This document shows positions 56,291-64,000 of a stretch of 64,000 nt of DNA, in pieces. The first letter of the stretch is position 1. The number at the start of each line of letters is the position of its first letter. The position numbers and the translations under genes were made by a program. Location of the stretch: assembly GCF_006402735.1 (NCBI RefSeq), contig NZ_CP017174.1:3785001-3849000 (forward strand), read 5' to 3'. Under the pieces are notes generated by a model, which was not told where the DNA came from, made no database searches, and was given only the letters and a program-made list of their open reading frames with translations. The stretch is from Myxococcus xanthus. Its GTDB lineage: Bacteria > Myxococcota > Myxococcia > Myxococcales > Myxococcaceae.

Positions 56291-57807
56291 GCGGAAGTTC
56301 CACGTCGGCCGCGTCCGGGGGCTCGTTCCTCGGGCGCGCCGGCCCCTTGGTGTTGGCCCGGCTGTTCACCGCCGGGCTGACGCTGTCCATTCCCCTCGTG
56401 CTCGCCCGGGTGCTGAACCTGGACGACTACGGGACGTACTACCAGCTGTTCCTCATCGCCACGACGCTCTACTACGTCCTGCCGTTCGGCGTGGTGCAGA
56501 GCCTCTACTACTTCCTGCCTCGCACGGACGCGAAGCGGCCCTTCCTGGGGCAGACGCTGCTGTTCATGTCCGCCATGGGCCTGGTGGGCGCGGGAGCGGT
56601 GTGGGCGCTGCTCGGGCATGTGGCGGGCTGGTTCTCCAACCCCGCGCTGGCCGAGTACCGCCTGCCGCTGGCCGCGTACACCGCCTTCCTGCTGGGGAGC
56701 TTCCCGCTGGAGGTGTCCCTCACCTCGCAGGGCCGCACGAAGGCGTCCGCGGTCGTGTACCTGGTATCGGACGCGGTGCGGGCCTCGGTGATGGTGGTGC
56801 CACCACTCCTGGGCGCCTCGCTCTACGGAATGATGATGGCGGTGGCGGCCTTCGCGGGCCTCCGCTACCTGGCGACGTGGGTGGTGTCGCTGCGCGGTGC
56901 CACCGGACCTTTGGTGGACGGCCAGCGCTTCCGCGAGCAACTGACCTACGCGGCGCCGTTCGGCGCGGCGATGCTGTTGGCCATTCCGCAGCAGAACGCG
57001 CACCTGTACGCGGTGGCGGGCGCGGTGGCGCCGGCGCTGTACGCGCTCTATCGCGTCGGCTGCTTCCAACTGCCGGTGGTGGACCTCTTGTACACGCCCA
57101 CCAGCGAGGTGCTGATGGTGCGGCTGGGCGAACTGGAGCGCGAGGGCCGCCTGGAAGAGGGCGTGGAGGCCTTCCGCGAAGCGGCCGGGAAGCTGGCCTA
57201 CTTCTTCCTGCCTTTCGCGGCGTTCCTCTTCTCGGCGGCGCCGGAGTTCATCGGGGCGATGTTCGGTGAGAAGTTCCTGCCCGCGGTGCCCGTCTTCCGC
57301 ATCAGCGTGCTGGGCGTGGTGCTCTCCATCCTCCCCATGGACGGGACGCTGCGCGCCCGGGGGCAGACGCGGGCCATCTTCGCGTCCTACGCGGTGAAGG
57401 CGGCGGTGACGGTGCCGCTGGTGTGGCTGGGTGTGAAGCACTTCGGGCTGATGGGCGGCATCGGCTCGTGGGCGCTGGCGGAGGTGGTGGGCAAGGCCAT
57501 GCTGCTGGCCCGGGTGCCCGCGGCGCTGTCCACGCCGGAGCGGAAGCTGGGCGTGGCGGACGTGGTTCCCTGGCAGTCGCTGGGCAAGGCCACGCTGGCG
57601 GCGTGCGCGGCGGCGGCGGCGGTGTTCGTCCTGCGGGCTGGTTCCCACGGGGCCTGGGCGCACCTGCCCACGGGCTTCCTGTGGCGCGTGCTGCCGCTGG
57701 CGGTGGCCGGGGCACTGTTCTTCATCGGATACCTGGTGGTGCTGCACTTCACGGGGGTGCGGCCGCTCAGCCTGATCGCGGGGCTGCGAGCGCGAAGGGC
57801 GGGGTAG
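56287..57807 (+). CDS. Oligosaccharide flippase (Wzx/MOP superfamily)
   Basis: 506 residues from a GTG overlapping the deacetylase stop. About 14 hydrophobic helices are present, with the polysaccharide-export pattern at the start (LARLFTAGLTLSIPLVLARVLNL, DDYGTYYQLFLI) and a central FREQLTYAAPFGAAMLLA. It should move undecaprenyl-linked oligosaccharide across the inner membrane. No polymerase (Wzy) or co-polymerase is in this operon. Confidence 0.88.
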   Translation: MSGSSTSAASGGSFLGRAGPLVLARLFTAGLTLSIPLVLARVLNLDDYGTYYQLFLIATTLYYVLPFGVVQSLYYFLPRTDAKRPFLGQTLLFMSAMGLVGAGAVWALLGHVAGWFSNPALAEYRLPLAAYTAFLLGSFPLEVSLTSQGRTKASAVVYLVSDAVRASVMVVPPLLGASLYGMMMAVAAFAGLRYLATWVVSLRGATGPLVDGQRFREQLTYAAPFGAAMLLAIPQQNAHLYAVAGAVAPALYALYRVGCFQLPVVDLLYTPTSEVLMVRLGELEREGRLEEGVEAFREAAGKLAYFFLPFAAFLFSAAPEFIGAMFGEKFLPAVPVFRISVLGVVLSILPMDGTLRARGQTRAIFASYAVKAAVTVPLVWLGVKHFGLMGGIGSWALAEVVGKAMLLARVPAALSTPERKLGVADVVPWQSLGKATLAACAAAAAVFVLRAGSHGAWAHLPTGFLWRVLPLAVAGALFFIGYLVVLHFTGVRPLSLIAGLRARRAG

Positions 57808-57875
57808 CGCACTTCCCTCCCTGCGGGGCGGTACCTAGTTTGGTGCGGGTCGGAACAAGGGGATTGGGAGACGTG

Positions 57876-58394
57876 ATGGGTGTCGACGCGATGACGTTCT
57901 ACCGGCTCGCGCGCGGGCTGAAGAAGCGGGGCGTGCCCCTGCTGCCAGCCGTGCTGCGCAAGGCCATCTACTATCTGCACAGTTCGTACATCCCCGAGGA
58001 CGCGGAGATCGGCGAGGGGACACAACTGGGCTACGGCGGCATTGGCGTGGTCATCCACAAGGCCGCGCGGATTGGACGCCACTGCCTCATCTCGCAGCAG
58101 GTGACCATCGGCGGGCGCTCGGGCATCGAGGGCGCTCCCGTCATTGGTGACTACGTGCGCATGGGCGCGGGCGCGAAGATCCTGGGCAACATCCACATCG
58201 GTGACTTCGCCGTCATTGGCGCCAACGCGGTGGTGGTGAAGGACGTGGCGCCGGGCACCGTGGTGGCCGGGGTGCCCGCGCGGGTCATCCGGCAGGACCC
58301 GGATCCGCTCGGGACGTACCAGCGCGAGATGGGGCAGCTGCCGCCCCGTGTGTCGCTGGTGTCCGTGCCGTCGTCTTCCACGCTGCGCCAGTAG
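57876..58394 (+). CDS. Left-handed beta-helix (serine O-acetyltransferase-like) acetyltransferase
   Basis: 172 residues from ATG 57876. Hexapeptide repeats are visible (IGEGTQLGYGGIGVVIHKAARIG, VTIGGRSGIEGAPVIGDYV, RMGAGAKILGNIHIGDFAVI), then GTVVAGVPARVIR. The N-terminal helical region is shorter than in true CysE, so it is more likely a sugar-acetylating relative acting on the polysaccharide. A longer in-frame reading upstream runs antiparallel to good flippase coding and is rejected. Confidence 0.9.
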   Translation: MGVDAMTFYRLARGLKKRGVPLLPAVLRKAIYYLHSSYIPEDAEIGEGTQLGYGGIGVVIHKAARIGRHCLISQQVTIGGRSGIEGAPVIGDYVRMGAGAKILGNIHIGDFAVIGANAVVVKDVAPGTVVAGVPARVIRQDPDPLGTYQREMGQLPPRVSLVSVPSSSTLRQ

Positions 58395-58412
58395 TCCGCG
58401 GGAGTCACATCG

Positions 58413-59504
58413 ATGCGCGTGCTCCTCGTCGGGGATTACCCGCCGCCGCATGGTGGCGTCGCGGTTCATGTTCAACAGCTTCATGGCTACCTGCGCGGCC
58501 GCGGGGTCGACGTGAAGGTGCTCGATATCGGGAAGGGGGGCCGGCCGGCTCCGGATGTCATCCCGGCTCGCGGCGCCGCTCCGTTCGCCCTGCGGCTCGC
58601 GCGGCACGTTGCCACCGGCTGGACGATTCACGCCCACACCAGTGGCAACAACCCGAAGTCCTGGGTGCTGGCGGGAATGGTGGGAAGCCTGCCCGGGCCG
58701 AAGTCTCCCCGGGTCATCACCCTCCACTCCGGACTGCTGCCGGACTACCTCGCCGCGTCCGGCACGCGCCAGAACTTCGCGCGCGTGGCGCTGGCGGGCT
58801 ACGCGCGGGTGGTCGCCGTGTCCGACGCGGTGAAGGCCGCGCTGGTGGGCTGCGGCGTGTCCGCGGAGAAAATCGACGTGCTCCCGGCCTTCTGCCCCTC
58901 GCAGGTGCGGCCGGGGCCCGTTCCATCGGCGGTGGAGGCCGCGCGCTCCCGGCGGCGGGTGCTGCTGTCCATGGCGCACCACCCATCGCCCGTCTACGGG
59001 CGCGCGCTGATGTTCCGGGCCTTACGCGAGCTGGCGCAGGCGTGGCCGGACGTGGGCCTGGCGCTCTTCGGTCCGGGCCTGGAGTCCGAGGCCTTCATTC
59101 GCGACGTCCGCGAGGCGCGTGTGGCGGGCCACCTGGAGGTGCTGGGGGAACTCGAGCACTCCGCGGCGCTGGGGCTCATCTCGCGCAGTGACGCCTTCGT
59201 GCGGCCCACCACACATGACGGGGACTCCATCTCCGTGCGCGAGGCGCTGACGCTGGGAGTGCCCTGCGTGGCCAGCGATGTCTGCGTCCGGCCCGAGCCC
59301 ACCCGCGTGTTCGCCGCGGGCAATGCCGGGGAGCTGGCGCGGGTGATTCGCGAGGCCGTGGCGGCAGGGCCCATGCATGTGCCCCAGGTGGATGCGGGGC
59401 CGGAGCTGCTCTCGCTGTACGGGGAGTTGTCCTCCAACAACGGTTTGAAGTCGTCAAACGAACAAGGTTCAGGCCTGGGGGAGACGAGACATGCGGCGCA
59501 GTGA
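58413..59504 (+). CDS. Glycosyltransferase (GT4-like)
   Basis: 363 residues. The N-terminal Rossmann half is VLLVGDYPPPHGGVAVHVQQL, with the TLHSGLLPDYLA acceptor-side loop. The C-terminal half has SMAHHPSPVYG, then the retaining-GT motif DAFVRPTTHDGDSISVREALTLGVPCVASD with the paired acidic residues. It probably adds one sugar to the lipid-linked repeat unit. It overlaps the next glycosyltransferase gene by 14 bases. Confidence 0.9.
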   Translation: MRVLLVGDYPPPHGGVAVHVQQLHGYLRGRGVDVKVLDIGKGGRPAPDVIPARGAAPFALRLARHVATGWTIHAHTSGNNPKSWVLAGMVGSLPGPKSPRVITLHSGLLPDYLAASGTRQNFARVALAGYARVVAVSDAVKAALVGCGVSAEKIDVLPAFCPSQVRPGPVPSAVEAARSRRRVLLSMAHHPSPVYGRALMFRALRELAQAWPDVGLALFGPGLESEAFIRDVREARVAGHLEVLGELEHSAALGLISRSDAFVRPTTHDGDSISVREALTLGVPCVASDVCVRPEPTRVFAAGNAGELARVIREAVAAGPMHVPQVDAGPELLSLYGELSSNNGLKSSNEQGSGLGETRHAAQ

Positions 59505-60693
59505 TGAGCTGGACCTCGCGCGCAGGGCACTGCGCGGACGTGACCTGGTGGTGTTCTCCAACGACTGGGATGGGGACCCGCTGTCGAAGGTCCACATCAT
59601 GCGGATTCTCTCCCGGGAGAACCGCATCCTCTGGGTGAACAGCATCGGCAACCGCGCGCCGAAGGCCAACGCGCATGACGTGAAGCGCATCTTCGACAAG
59701 CTGGGCCGCTTCACCGAAGGCGTCCGCGAGGTGGAGCCCAACATCCACGTGCTGTCGCCGCTGGCCATTCCCTTCTATGGCTCGGAGCTGGTGCGCGGCG
59801 CCAACCGGCAGCTGCTGCGGCTCCAGGTGCTGCGGGCGATGAAGAAGCTGGGCTTCCAGAAGCCCATCTCCTGGAGCTTCCTGCCCGCGTCCGCCCCGGT
59901 GTCCGGCACGCTGGGCGAGGAGTTCGTCATCTACCACTGCGTGGACGAGTTCTCCGCCTTCAGCGACACCAACGGCCGCCACATCGCGGAGCTGGAGGAG
60001 CGGCTGCTCAAGCGCGCCGACCTCTGCATCACCTCCGCGGAGCGGCTGCGTGAGAACAAGGCCCGCGTCAATCCTCGCACGGTGCTGGTGCGGCATGGCA
60101 CCGACTTCACCCACTTCGTGAAGGCGTGCGACCCGGCCACGACGATTCCCGCGGACATCGCCCGTCTGCCCAAGCCCATCATCGGCTTCTTCGGGCTGGT
60201 GGCGGACTGGGTGGACCAGGAGGCCATCATCGCCACGGCCCGCGCCCACCCGGAAGGCTCGGTGGTCATCATCGGCAAGACGACGCCGGACTGCGACGAC
60301 TCCGCGCTGCGCGCCGAGCCGAACATCCACATGCTGGGCCGCAAGCCGTACGCGGACCTGCCCGGCTACAGCAAGGCGTTCGACGTGGCGCTGATGCCGT
60401 TCAAGGTCAGCGAGCTGACGCTCAACGCCAACCCGCTCAAGGTGCGTGAGTACCTGGCGTCCGGCCTGCCCGTGGTGTCCACGGACCTGCCAGAGGTCCG
60501 CAAGGTGGGGCTCTGCAAGATTGCCAAGGACACCGGGGACTTCGTGCGCAAGGTGGACGAGTGTCTGGCGGACAAGCCCGGTCCGAACCGCGAGCGCGCC
60601 GAGCGCATCTTCGGCGAGAGCTGGGACGCGCGCGTGGATGAGATTCGCCACCACGTGGGCGCGGCGCTCATGGCGGACGGCAAGCCGCTCTGA
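59491..60693 (+). CDS. Glycosyltransferase family protein
   Basis: 400 residues. It starts with a DLVVFSNDWDGDPLSKVHIM segment and continues through YHCVDEFSAF, then VLVRHGTDFTHFV. The donor-binding half contains KPIIGFFGLVADWVDQE and LNANPLKVREYLASGLPVVST, typical of GT-B retaining transferases of the family that includes GumH-like and TuaH-like proteins. The start ATG follows a GGGGGAG site inside the previous gene. It completes the sugar-transfer steps visible in this operon. Confidence 0.88.
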   Translation: MRRSDELDLARRALRGRDLVVFSNDWDGDPLSKVHIMRILSRENRILWVNSIGNRAPKANAHDVKRIFDKLGRFTEGVREVEPNIHVLSPLAIPFYGSELVRGANRQLLRLQVLRAMKKLGFQKPISWSFLPASAPVSGTLGEEFVIYHCVDEFSAFSDTNGRHIAELEERLLKRADLCITSAERLRENKARVNPRTVLVRHGTDFTHFVKACDPATTIPADIARLPKPIIGFFGLVADWVDQEAIIATARAHPEGSVVIIGKTTPDCDDSALRAEPNIHMLGRKPYADLPGYSKAFDVALMPFKVSELTLNANPLKVREYLASGLPVVSTDLPEVRKVGLCKIAKDTGDFVRKVDECLADKPGPNRERAERIFGESWDARVDEIRHHVGAALMADGKPL

Positions 60694-60699
60694 GGTACC

Positions 60700-60717
60700 G
60701 CCCGCCTAGGCGCGGGC
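60700..60717. terminator. Candidate bidirectional terminator between convergent genes
   Basis: GCCCGC (60700-60705) and GCGGGC (60712-60717) pair across a 6-base loop in the 12-base gap between the glycosyltransferase stop and the DUF4350 stop. The stem is short and without a T-tract. Confidence 0.35.
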
Positions 60718-61884
60718 TTCGCGGCCCGCCAGCGCCCGCTCCAGGTGGGCGTAGCGGCGGGCCACCCGCGCGTAGTCCGCCGGTGCCACGGTGGGCTGCG
60801 CGTGGGTCCGCGTGAGGTCGGCCTTCGCCTCCAGGTACTCGGTGGCGGAGACGCCTCCGTCCTGTTCCATCAGGCGCGCGGCGTCCGCGTCCGACAGGCT
60901 CAGCGGGATGCCCAGGCGCTCCTGCATCTGCTGGCGCAGGGCGTGGTCCAGCTCCGGCAGCAGTTCCTTCTCCACCTTCGCGCGGCGCATCAGCCAGCCC
61001 ATGCTGCGCACGTACTCCAGCGCGGACCGGTGCCGCTCCACGCGCAGCGGGCGCGGCGCACCGAAGCGTGTGCCTCGCGACACGACGTAGAGCAGGCCCA
61101 CCGCCAGCACCTGCGCCGCGAAGACCCAGATGCCACGGGAGAAGGGGGGCGGCGGCGCGAGCTGGTGGTGATACTCGTCGAACAGCAGGGGCCCGCGGGC
61201 AGCCAGCGCTTCCCAGAAGCGCAGGTTGTCCAGCAGCTCCAGGCGCCGGTTCTCCAGCAGGTCCGAGCCAGCCAGCACGTACACTTCGCCCTTGCCCATG
61301 CCCCTGCGCCACACCGCCACCGCGCCACCCAGGCCGGCGACGGGCACGGCGTCATCGTGGCCCATGCGCAGGCCCCGGTCCTGGGAGACTCGAAAGCGGG
61401 AGAGTCCGTGCAGGGGGCCCACGGGCAGCCACACGTCCACGGTGGTTCCGCCCACGTCGGACAGTGTCGAGTCCAGGCCGCGGCTGCTCGCCGGCATCAT
61501 CAGCCCGGACTCCAACTGCAGCCACCCCTCGAGCGCCGCTTGATTCTTCCCCAGCTCACGGGGCGACAGGTACACCAGGGTGCCGCCCTCGTTGATGAAG
61601 CGTTCCAGCTCGGTGACTTCTTCCGTCGTCACGGGCCGGCCCTCGGGCGCCGCCAGCACCAGGGTTCGCGTGTCAGGCGGAATGGCTTCGAGCGGCGAAA
61701 GCAGTGTGTCCACGGCCCGGCCCCCCTCGCGGAGGTACAGATAGAGCGCGCGAGCACCCTGCGGCGCCGTGTTCTCCACGGTGGGCACCGGGGAGTCAGG
61801 CGCGTCCGTGCGCGTGGACAGGCCCATCGCCAGGGCCAGTGCGATGAGCACTCCGAAGAAGACGACGGCCCGGGGGTTCGTCAC
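60706..61884 (-). CDS. DUF4350 domain protein
   Basis: 392 residues from a GTG that overlaps the upstream DUF4129 stop (GTGA). An N-terminal helix (AVVFFGVLIALALAMGLS) is followed by the DUF4350 region (ARALYLYLREGGRAVDTLLSPL, TLVLAAPEGRPVTTEEVTELERF, NEGGTLVYLSP). A second helix (GIWVFAAQVLAVGLLYVVS) and a cytosolic helical tail end the protein. The family sits in MoxR/vWA-type membrane operons. Its function is unknown. Confidence 0.88.
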   Translation of the reverse strand: MTNPRAVVFFGVLIALALAMGLSTRTDAPDSPVPTVENTAPQGARALYLYLREGGRAVDTLLSPLEAIPPDTRTLVLAAPEGRPVTTEEVTELERFINEGGTLVYLSPRELGKNQAALEGWLQLESGLMMPASSRGLDSTLSDVGGTTVDVWLPVGPLHGLSRFRVSQDRGLRMGHDDAVPVAGLGGAVAVWRRGMGKGEVYVLAGSDLLENRRLELLDNLRFWEALAARGPLLFDEYHHQLAPPPPFSRGIWVFAAQVLAVGLLYVVSRGTRFGAPRPLRVERHRSALEYVRSMGWLMRRAKVEKELLPELDHALRQQMQERLGIPLSLSDADAARLMEQDGGVSATEYLEAKADLTRTHAQPTVAPADYARVARRYAHLERALAGREARA

Positions 61885-62774
61885 CGTGCGCCCTCCGTGG
61901 CCAGGGTTCCGTTCAGCGACTCGACCTCGGTGACGAAGCGGGCGGCGTCCTCTGGCGCCACCGGCGCGAGCGAATAGAAGGTCCGGTCGTACCAGCCCAT
62001 GAGCCGCTCCACCTCTCGCACCAGCGCCGCGGGAGCGCCGCGGCCCGGTAGCTCCGCCGCCAGCTCACGGTTCGTCCGCACACGGTCTGGCCGGGCCAGC
62101 CGCTGCTCCTCCAGTGAGGACAGCAGGCTCAACAGGCCTTCCCGGATGGCTTCGCGTGCATCGGTGGAGAGCGCCGCGCGGGCCCTGCGCAGGTGCTCCG
62201 CCGGAGAGTCCAGGACCAACGGCTCCGCGCTCGTCGCGGAGGATGCGGAGACCCGCGCCGCCCTGCGTCCACGCCTCGCGCGGAGCCGGAGCACGCCCCA
62301 CAGGATGAGCGCGAGCGCCAGCCCCAGCATCACCGCGCGCGTAGCCACCGCGAAGCCCTGGGCCTCCCTCGATTCGAAGAGGCCCTCCAGCCACGCTGTC
62401 ACCTCCCGCATGATGCGCTTCAGTGCATCGCCGTGTCGCTGGCGCGCGCGGGCGAACTCGGGCCTGTCGAGGATGGCCTCCAGCCGCTCGGGTTCTGTCG
62501 GTGGAGGAGAAACGGCGTTGGGATTGTTCGCCAGCGCCTGGACGTCACAGGCCTCCTTCAGGAAGCGCGCGATCTGCTCCGCGCGCTCGGGCGTGGTGTC
62601 CCCATCCTGGGCGGGAGGCAGCGGGATTCCGCCCAGGCGTGCTGACAGCGTGCTCACTTCATCGGCGAACCCGGCGGGGCGGTGTTCGGCCGTCTCGCGC
62701 AGGTCCAGGGTGATGTCCTCGCGCTCGGCGCAGGGCAGGGAGGCCAGCAGCAGGAGGAGGGGCAGGCTCGGCAC
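61881..62774 (-). CDS. DUF4129 domain protein
   Basis: 297 residues. It has a signal-like start (LPLLLLLASLPCAERE), a periplasmic helical part, one membrane helix (AVMLGLALALILWGVLRL), then the DUF4129 domain (LRRARAALSTDAREAIREGLLSLL, RTNRELAAEL, LMGWYDRTFYS). DUF4129 is usually found beside transglutaminase-like and MoxR genes and is thought to act in cell-envelope processes. It is coupled to the DUF4350 gene. Confidence 0.88.
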   Translation of the reverse strand: MPSLPLLLLLASLPCAEREDITLDLRETAEHRPAGFADEVSTLSARLGGIPLPPAQDGDTTPERAEQIARFLKEACDVQALANNPNAVSPPPTEPERLEAILDRPEFARARQRHGDALKRIMREVTAWLEGLFESREAQGFAVATRAVMLGLALALILWGVLRLRARRGRRAARVSASSATSAEPLVLDSPAEHLRRARAALSTDAREAIREGLLSLLSSLEEQRLARPDRVRTNRELAAELPGRGAPAALVREVERLMGWYDRTFYSLAPVAPEDAARFVTEVESLNGTLATEGAR

Positions 62775-62795
62775 GGTGGAGTCCAGGGGGTGCCG

Positions 62796-63818
62796 TCAGA
62801 CGGCGGGCGTCTTCGTGTTGAGCTGGTGCTCCAGGTCCAGGGCTTCGCGGCGCACGCGCATGTCCAGGTAGAAGAGCGCGCAGAAGACGAAGTTGATGGG
62901 CGTGAAGAAGGACTGCGCCACCGTCTGCAGCAGCTCCACGGGCACCAGCAGCAGCTGCGGCGTGCGGGCCATGGTCCCCGGGTCGAAGGGACTGCCGTAG
63001 GGCATCATCACCAGCCACGACGGCAACCCGGAGACGAGCTGGACGGAGATGAGGATGAGGCTCACCACGGTGAAGAGAATCATCGCCCGCACCATCACCC
63101 GGCCCATGAAGCCGGGCTCCACCCGGCCCGACAGGAGCTGACCGGAGCGCTGGAACGTCTCCCAGGCGCTCAGGTCCTCCATGGCAAGCACCGGGGGGAC
63201 CAGCAGGAAGCGCAGCATGTACCAGAGCGCCGCGGCCAGCAGGCCCAGGCTCGCGAGCACTACGCCGACCACACCCAGGACGACGGCCAGGGTGTTGGAA
63301 CCCGAAGCCACTCCGACGGCGATGCCGATGACCGCCAGGATGAACCCGGGCAGCATGAGCGCCATCGTCACCAGCGCGGACCAGCCGAGCGACAGCAGAT
63401 ACACCCCCGTCAGCGTGCCCAGCCGCGAGAAGCTCCGGCGCAGGGCATCCGCGGGGCGGACCGGCTCTCCCAACTGGGAGGTGAGGACGTAGCGGGACGC
63501 GGCCAGGGTGGCCAGCCAGTACGCCCAGACGAGGAACAGGAAGAGGCCCATCCACAGCGCGATGGTGATGCTCGCTTGCGGCAGCATGACCGCCGGGTCC
63601 AATTGGGCGCGCGACTCCGCGTCTCCCATGTAGAGCAGTGGCGCTAATCGCTGACCAATCACCAACGTCGCCTTGGTCACGATGTAGTTCACCAGCGTGA
63701 AGCCGAAGCTCAGCAGGAAGAGGGGCTTCAGGTGGGAGCGCCAGAAAGTGGCGGCTCGGTCGATCATCTCCCCCATGGCGAGGGGGCGCAGCGCGGCGGC
63801 AGCGGGAGTGGATCTCAC
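62796..63818 (-). CDS. Multi-pass membrane protein of the MoxR/DUF4129-type operon
   Basis: 340 residues from GTG 63818, which overlaps the thiE-like stop (GTGA). About six to seven membrane helices are visible (FLLSFGFTLVNYIVTKATLVIG, ASITIALWMGLFLFLVWAYWLATL, LAVVLGVVGVVLASLGLLAAAL). The pattern, including ALRRSFSRLGTLTGVYLLSL, resembles glycerophosphoryl-diester-phosphodiesterase membrane-domain proteins without an enzyme domain. A role in the same envelope-related operon as DUF4129 and DUF4350 is likely. The exact function is unknown. Confidence 0.85.
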   Translation of the reverse strand: MRSTPAAAALRPLAMGEMIDRAATFWRSHLKPLFLLSFGFTLVNYIVTKATLVIGQRLAPLLYMGDAESRAQLDPAVMLPQASITIALWMGLFLFLVWAYWLATLAASRYVLTSQLGEPVRPADALRRSFSRLGTLTGVYLLSLGWSALVTMALMLPGFILAVIGIAVGVASGSNTLAVVLGVVGVVLASLGLLAAALWYMLRFLLVPPVLAMEDLSAWETFQRSGQLLSGRVEPGFMGRVMVRAMILFTVVSLILISVQLVSGLPSWLVMMPYGSPFDPGTMARTPQLLLVPVELLQTVAQSFFTPINFVFCALFYLDMRVRREALDLEHQLNTKTPAV

Positions 63819-64000
63819 GGGGTGCGCAGCATATCCCGCCCGGCGCACGCGGCCAGCAGGCTCCGAGCCGCCGCGGTGGGGTCGTCGGCCTCCAGGACGG
63901 ACGAGATGACCGCGAAGCCCGCCGCGTCCGGCAGCGTCACCGCGCGCGCGGGGGTGATTCCGCCCAGGGCCAGCGCGGGAAAGGGCAACGCCGCGGCCAG
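63815..64000 (-). CDS. thiE: Thiamine-phosphate synthase, C-terminal part
   Basis: The frame enters from the right edge and stops at 63815. The visible 61 residues read FPALALGGITPARAVTLPDA, then GFAVISSVLEADDPTAAARSLLA. This matches the final barrel strands of thiamine-phosphate synthase (TenI/ThiE), including the phosphate-binding GGIT. The rest is outside the window. ThiE and the thiazole tautomerase TenI cannot be separated from this piece. The downstream membrane gene is coupled by GTGA. Confidence 0.75.
   Translation of the reverse strand: MAAALPFPALALGGITPARAVTLPDAAGFAVISSVLEADDPTAAARSLLAACAGRDMLRTP

Noticed and set aside
57387..58982. Minus-strand frame (about 530 codons) opposite the acetyltransferase and glycosyltransferase genes
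   Set aside because: Hexapeptide repeats and glycosyltransferase motifs on the plus strand are clear, and the minus frame has no such support.

Overview
The window is about 64 kb of high-GC DNA from a myxobacterium, probably Myxococcaceae (Myxococcus or Corallococcus type). This rests on the very high third-position GC, the large polyketide locus, dense short-gap or GTGA/ATGA-overlapping operons, and genes typical of this group. No rRNA, tRNA or CRISPR array was recognised.

Layout. (1) 1-7.9 kb holds ordinary accessory genes: the end of an acyltransferase-3 gene, a 2-oxoglutarate/Fe oxygenase, a divergent MarR regulator and tandem DUF1428 gene sharing a perfect operator-like palindrome, exported proteins, a TPM-domain protein and a PAS histidine kinase. 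An Old Yellow Enzyme scrap and a frameshifted secreted protein lie among them. (2) 7.9-13.6 kb is a graveyard: an unknown decayed protein, an RCC1-repeat relic, and ISAs1, IS5 and IS3 remnants, around an intact acyltransferase-3 gene and a YjhX-family gene. (3) 13.7-41.7 kb is one minus-strand biosynthetic operon of eleven genes. In order of transcription: a bimodular type I PKS, a KS-AT-ACP-TE PKS, a type III PKS, an ICMT-family methyltransferase, a START/SRPBCC protein, a small membrane protein, a P450, a flavin-dependent halogenase, a fatty acyl-AMP ligase-ACP, a KS-AT(relic)-DH-KR-ACP PKS and an acyltransferase. A divergent enoyl-CoA hydratase-like gene faces it across an AT-rich promoter region.

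(4) 42.7-47.0 kb is a trio with a peptidoglycan-binding protein, a zinc-metalloprotease-like protein and an unknown partner. (5) 47.3-54.8 kb holds an SMP-30 family gene, a zinc-ribbon membrane protein and a cytochrome c maturation operon (ccmA-B-C-D-E-F-G). (6) 55.0-60.7 kb is a polysaccharide export and assembly operon: deacetylase, flippase, hexapeptide acetyltransferase and two glycosyltransferases. (7) 60.7-64.0 kb holds DUF4350, DUF4129 and membrane-protein genes behind the end of a thiE-like gene.

How the main system may work (inference). The acyl-AMP ligase activates a fatty acid and loads it on its own ACP. Four type I modules extend and partly reduce it, and the type III PKS then elongates and cyclises the chain to a resorcinol or pyrone head. 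Methyltransferase, halogenase, P450 and acyltransferase decorate the product. Only two of the four type I modules keep a plausible acyltransferase domain: one has lost the catalytic serine and another has lost the whole domain. Gene order also does not match the expected order of use. This makes the locus a good candidate for an uncharacterised alkylresorcinol or alkylpyrone-type pathway.
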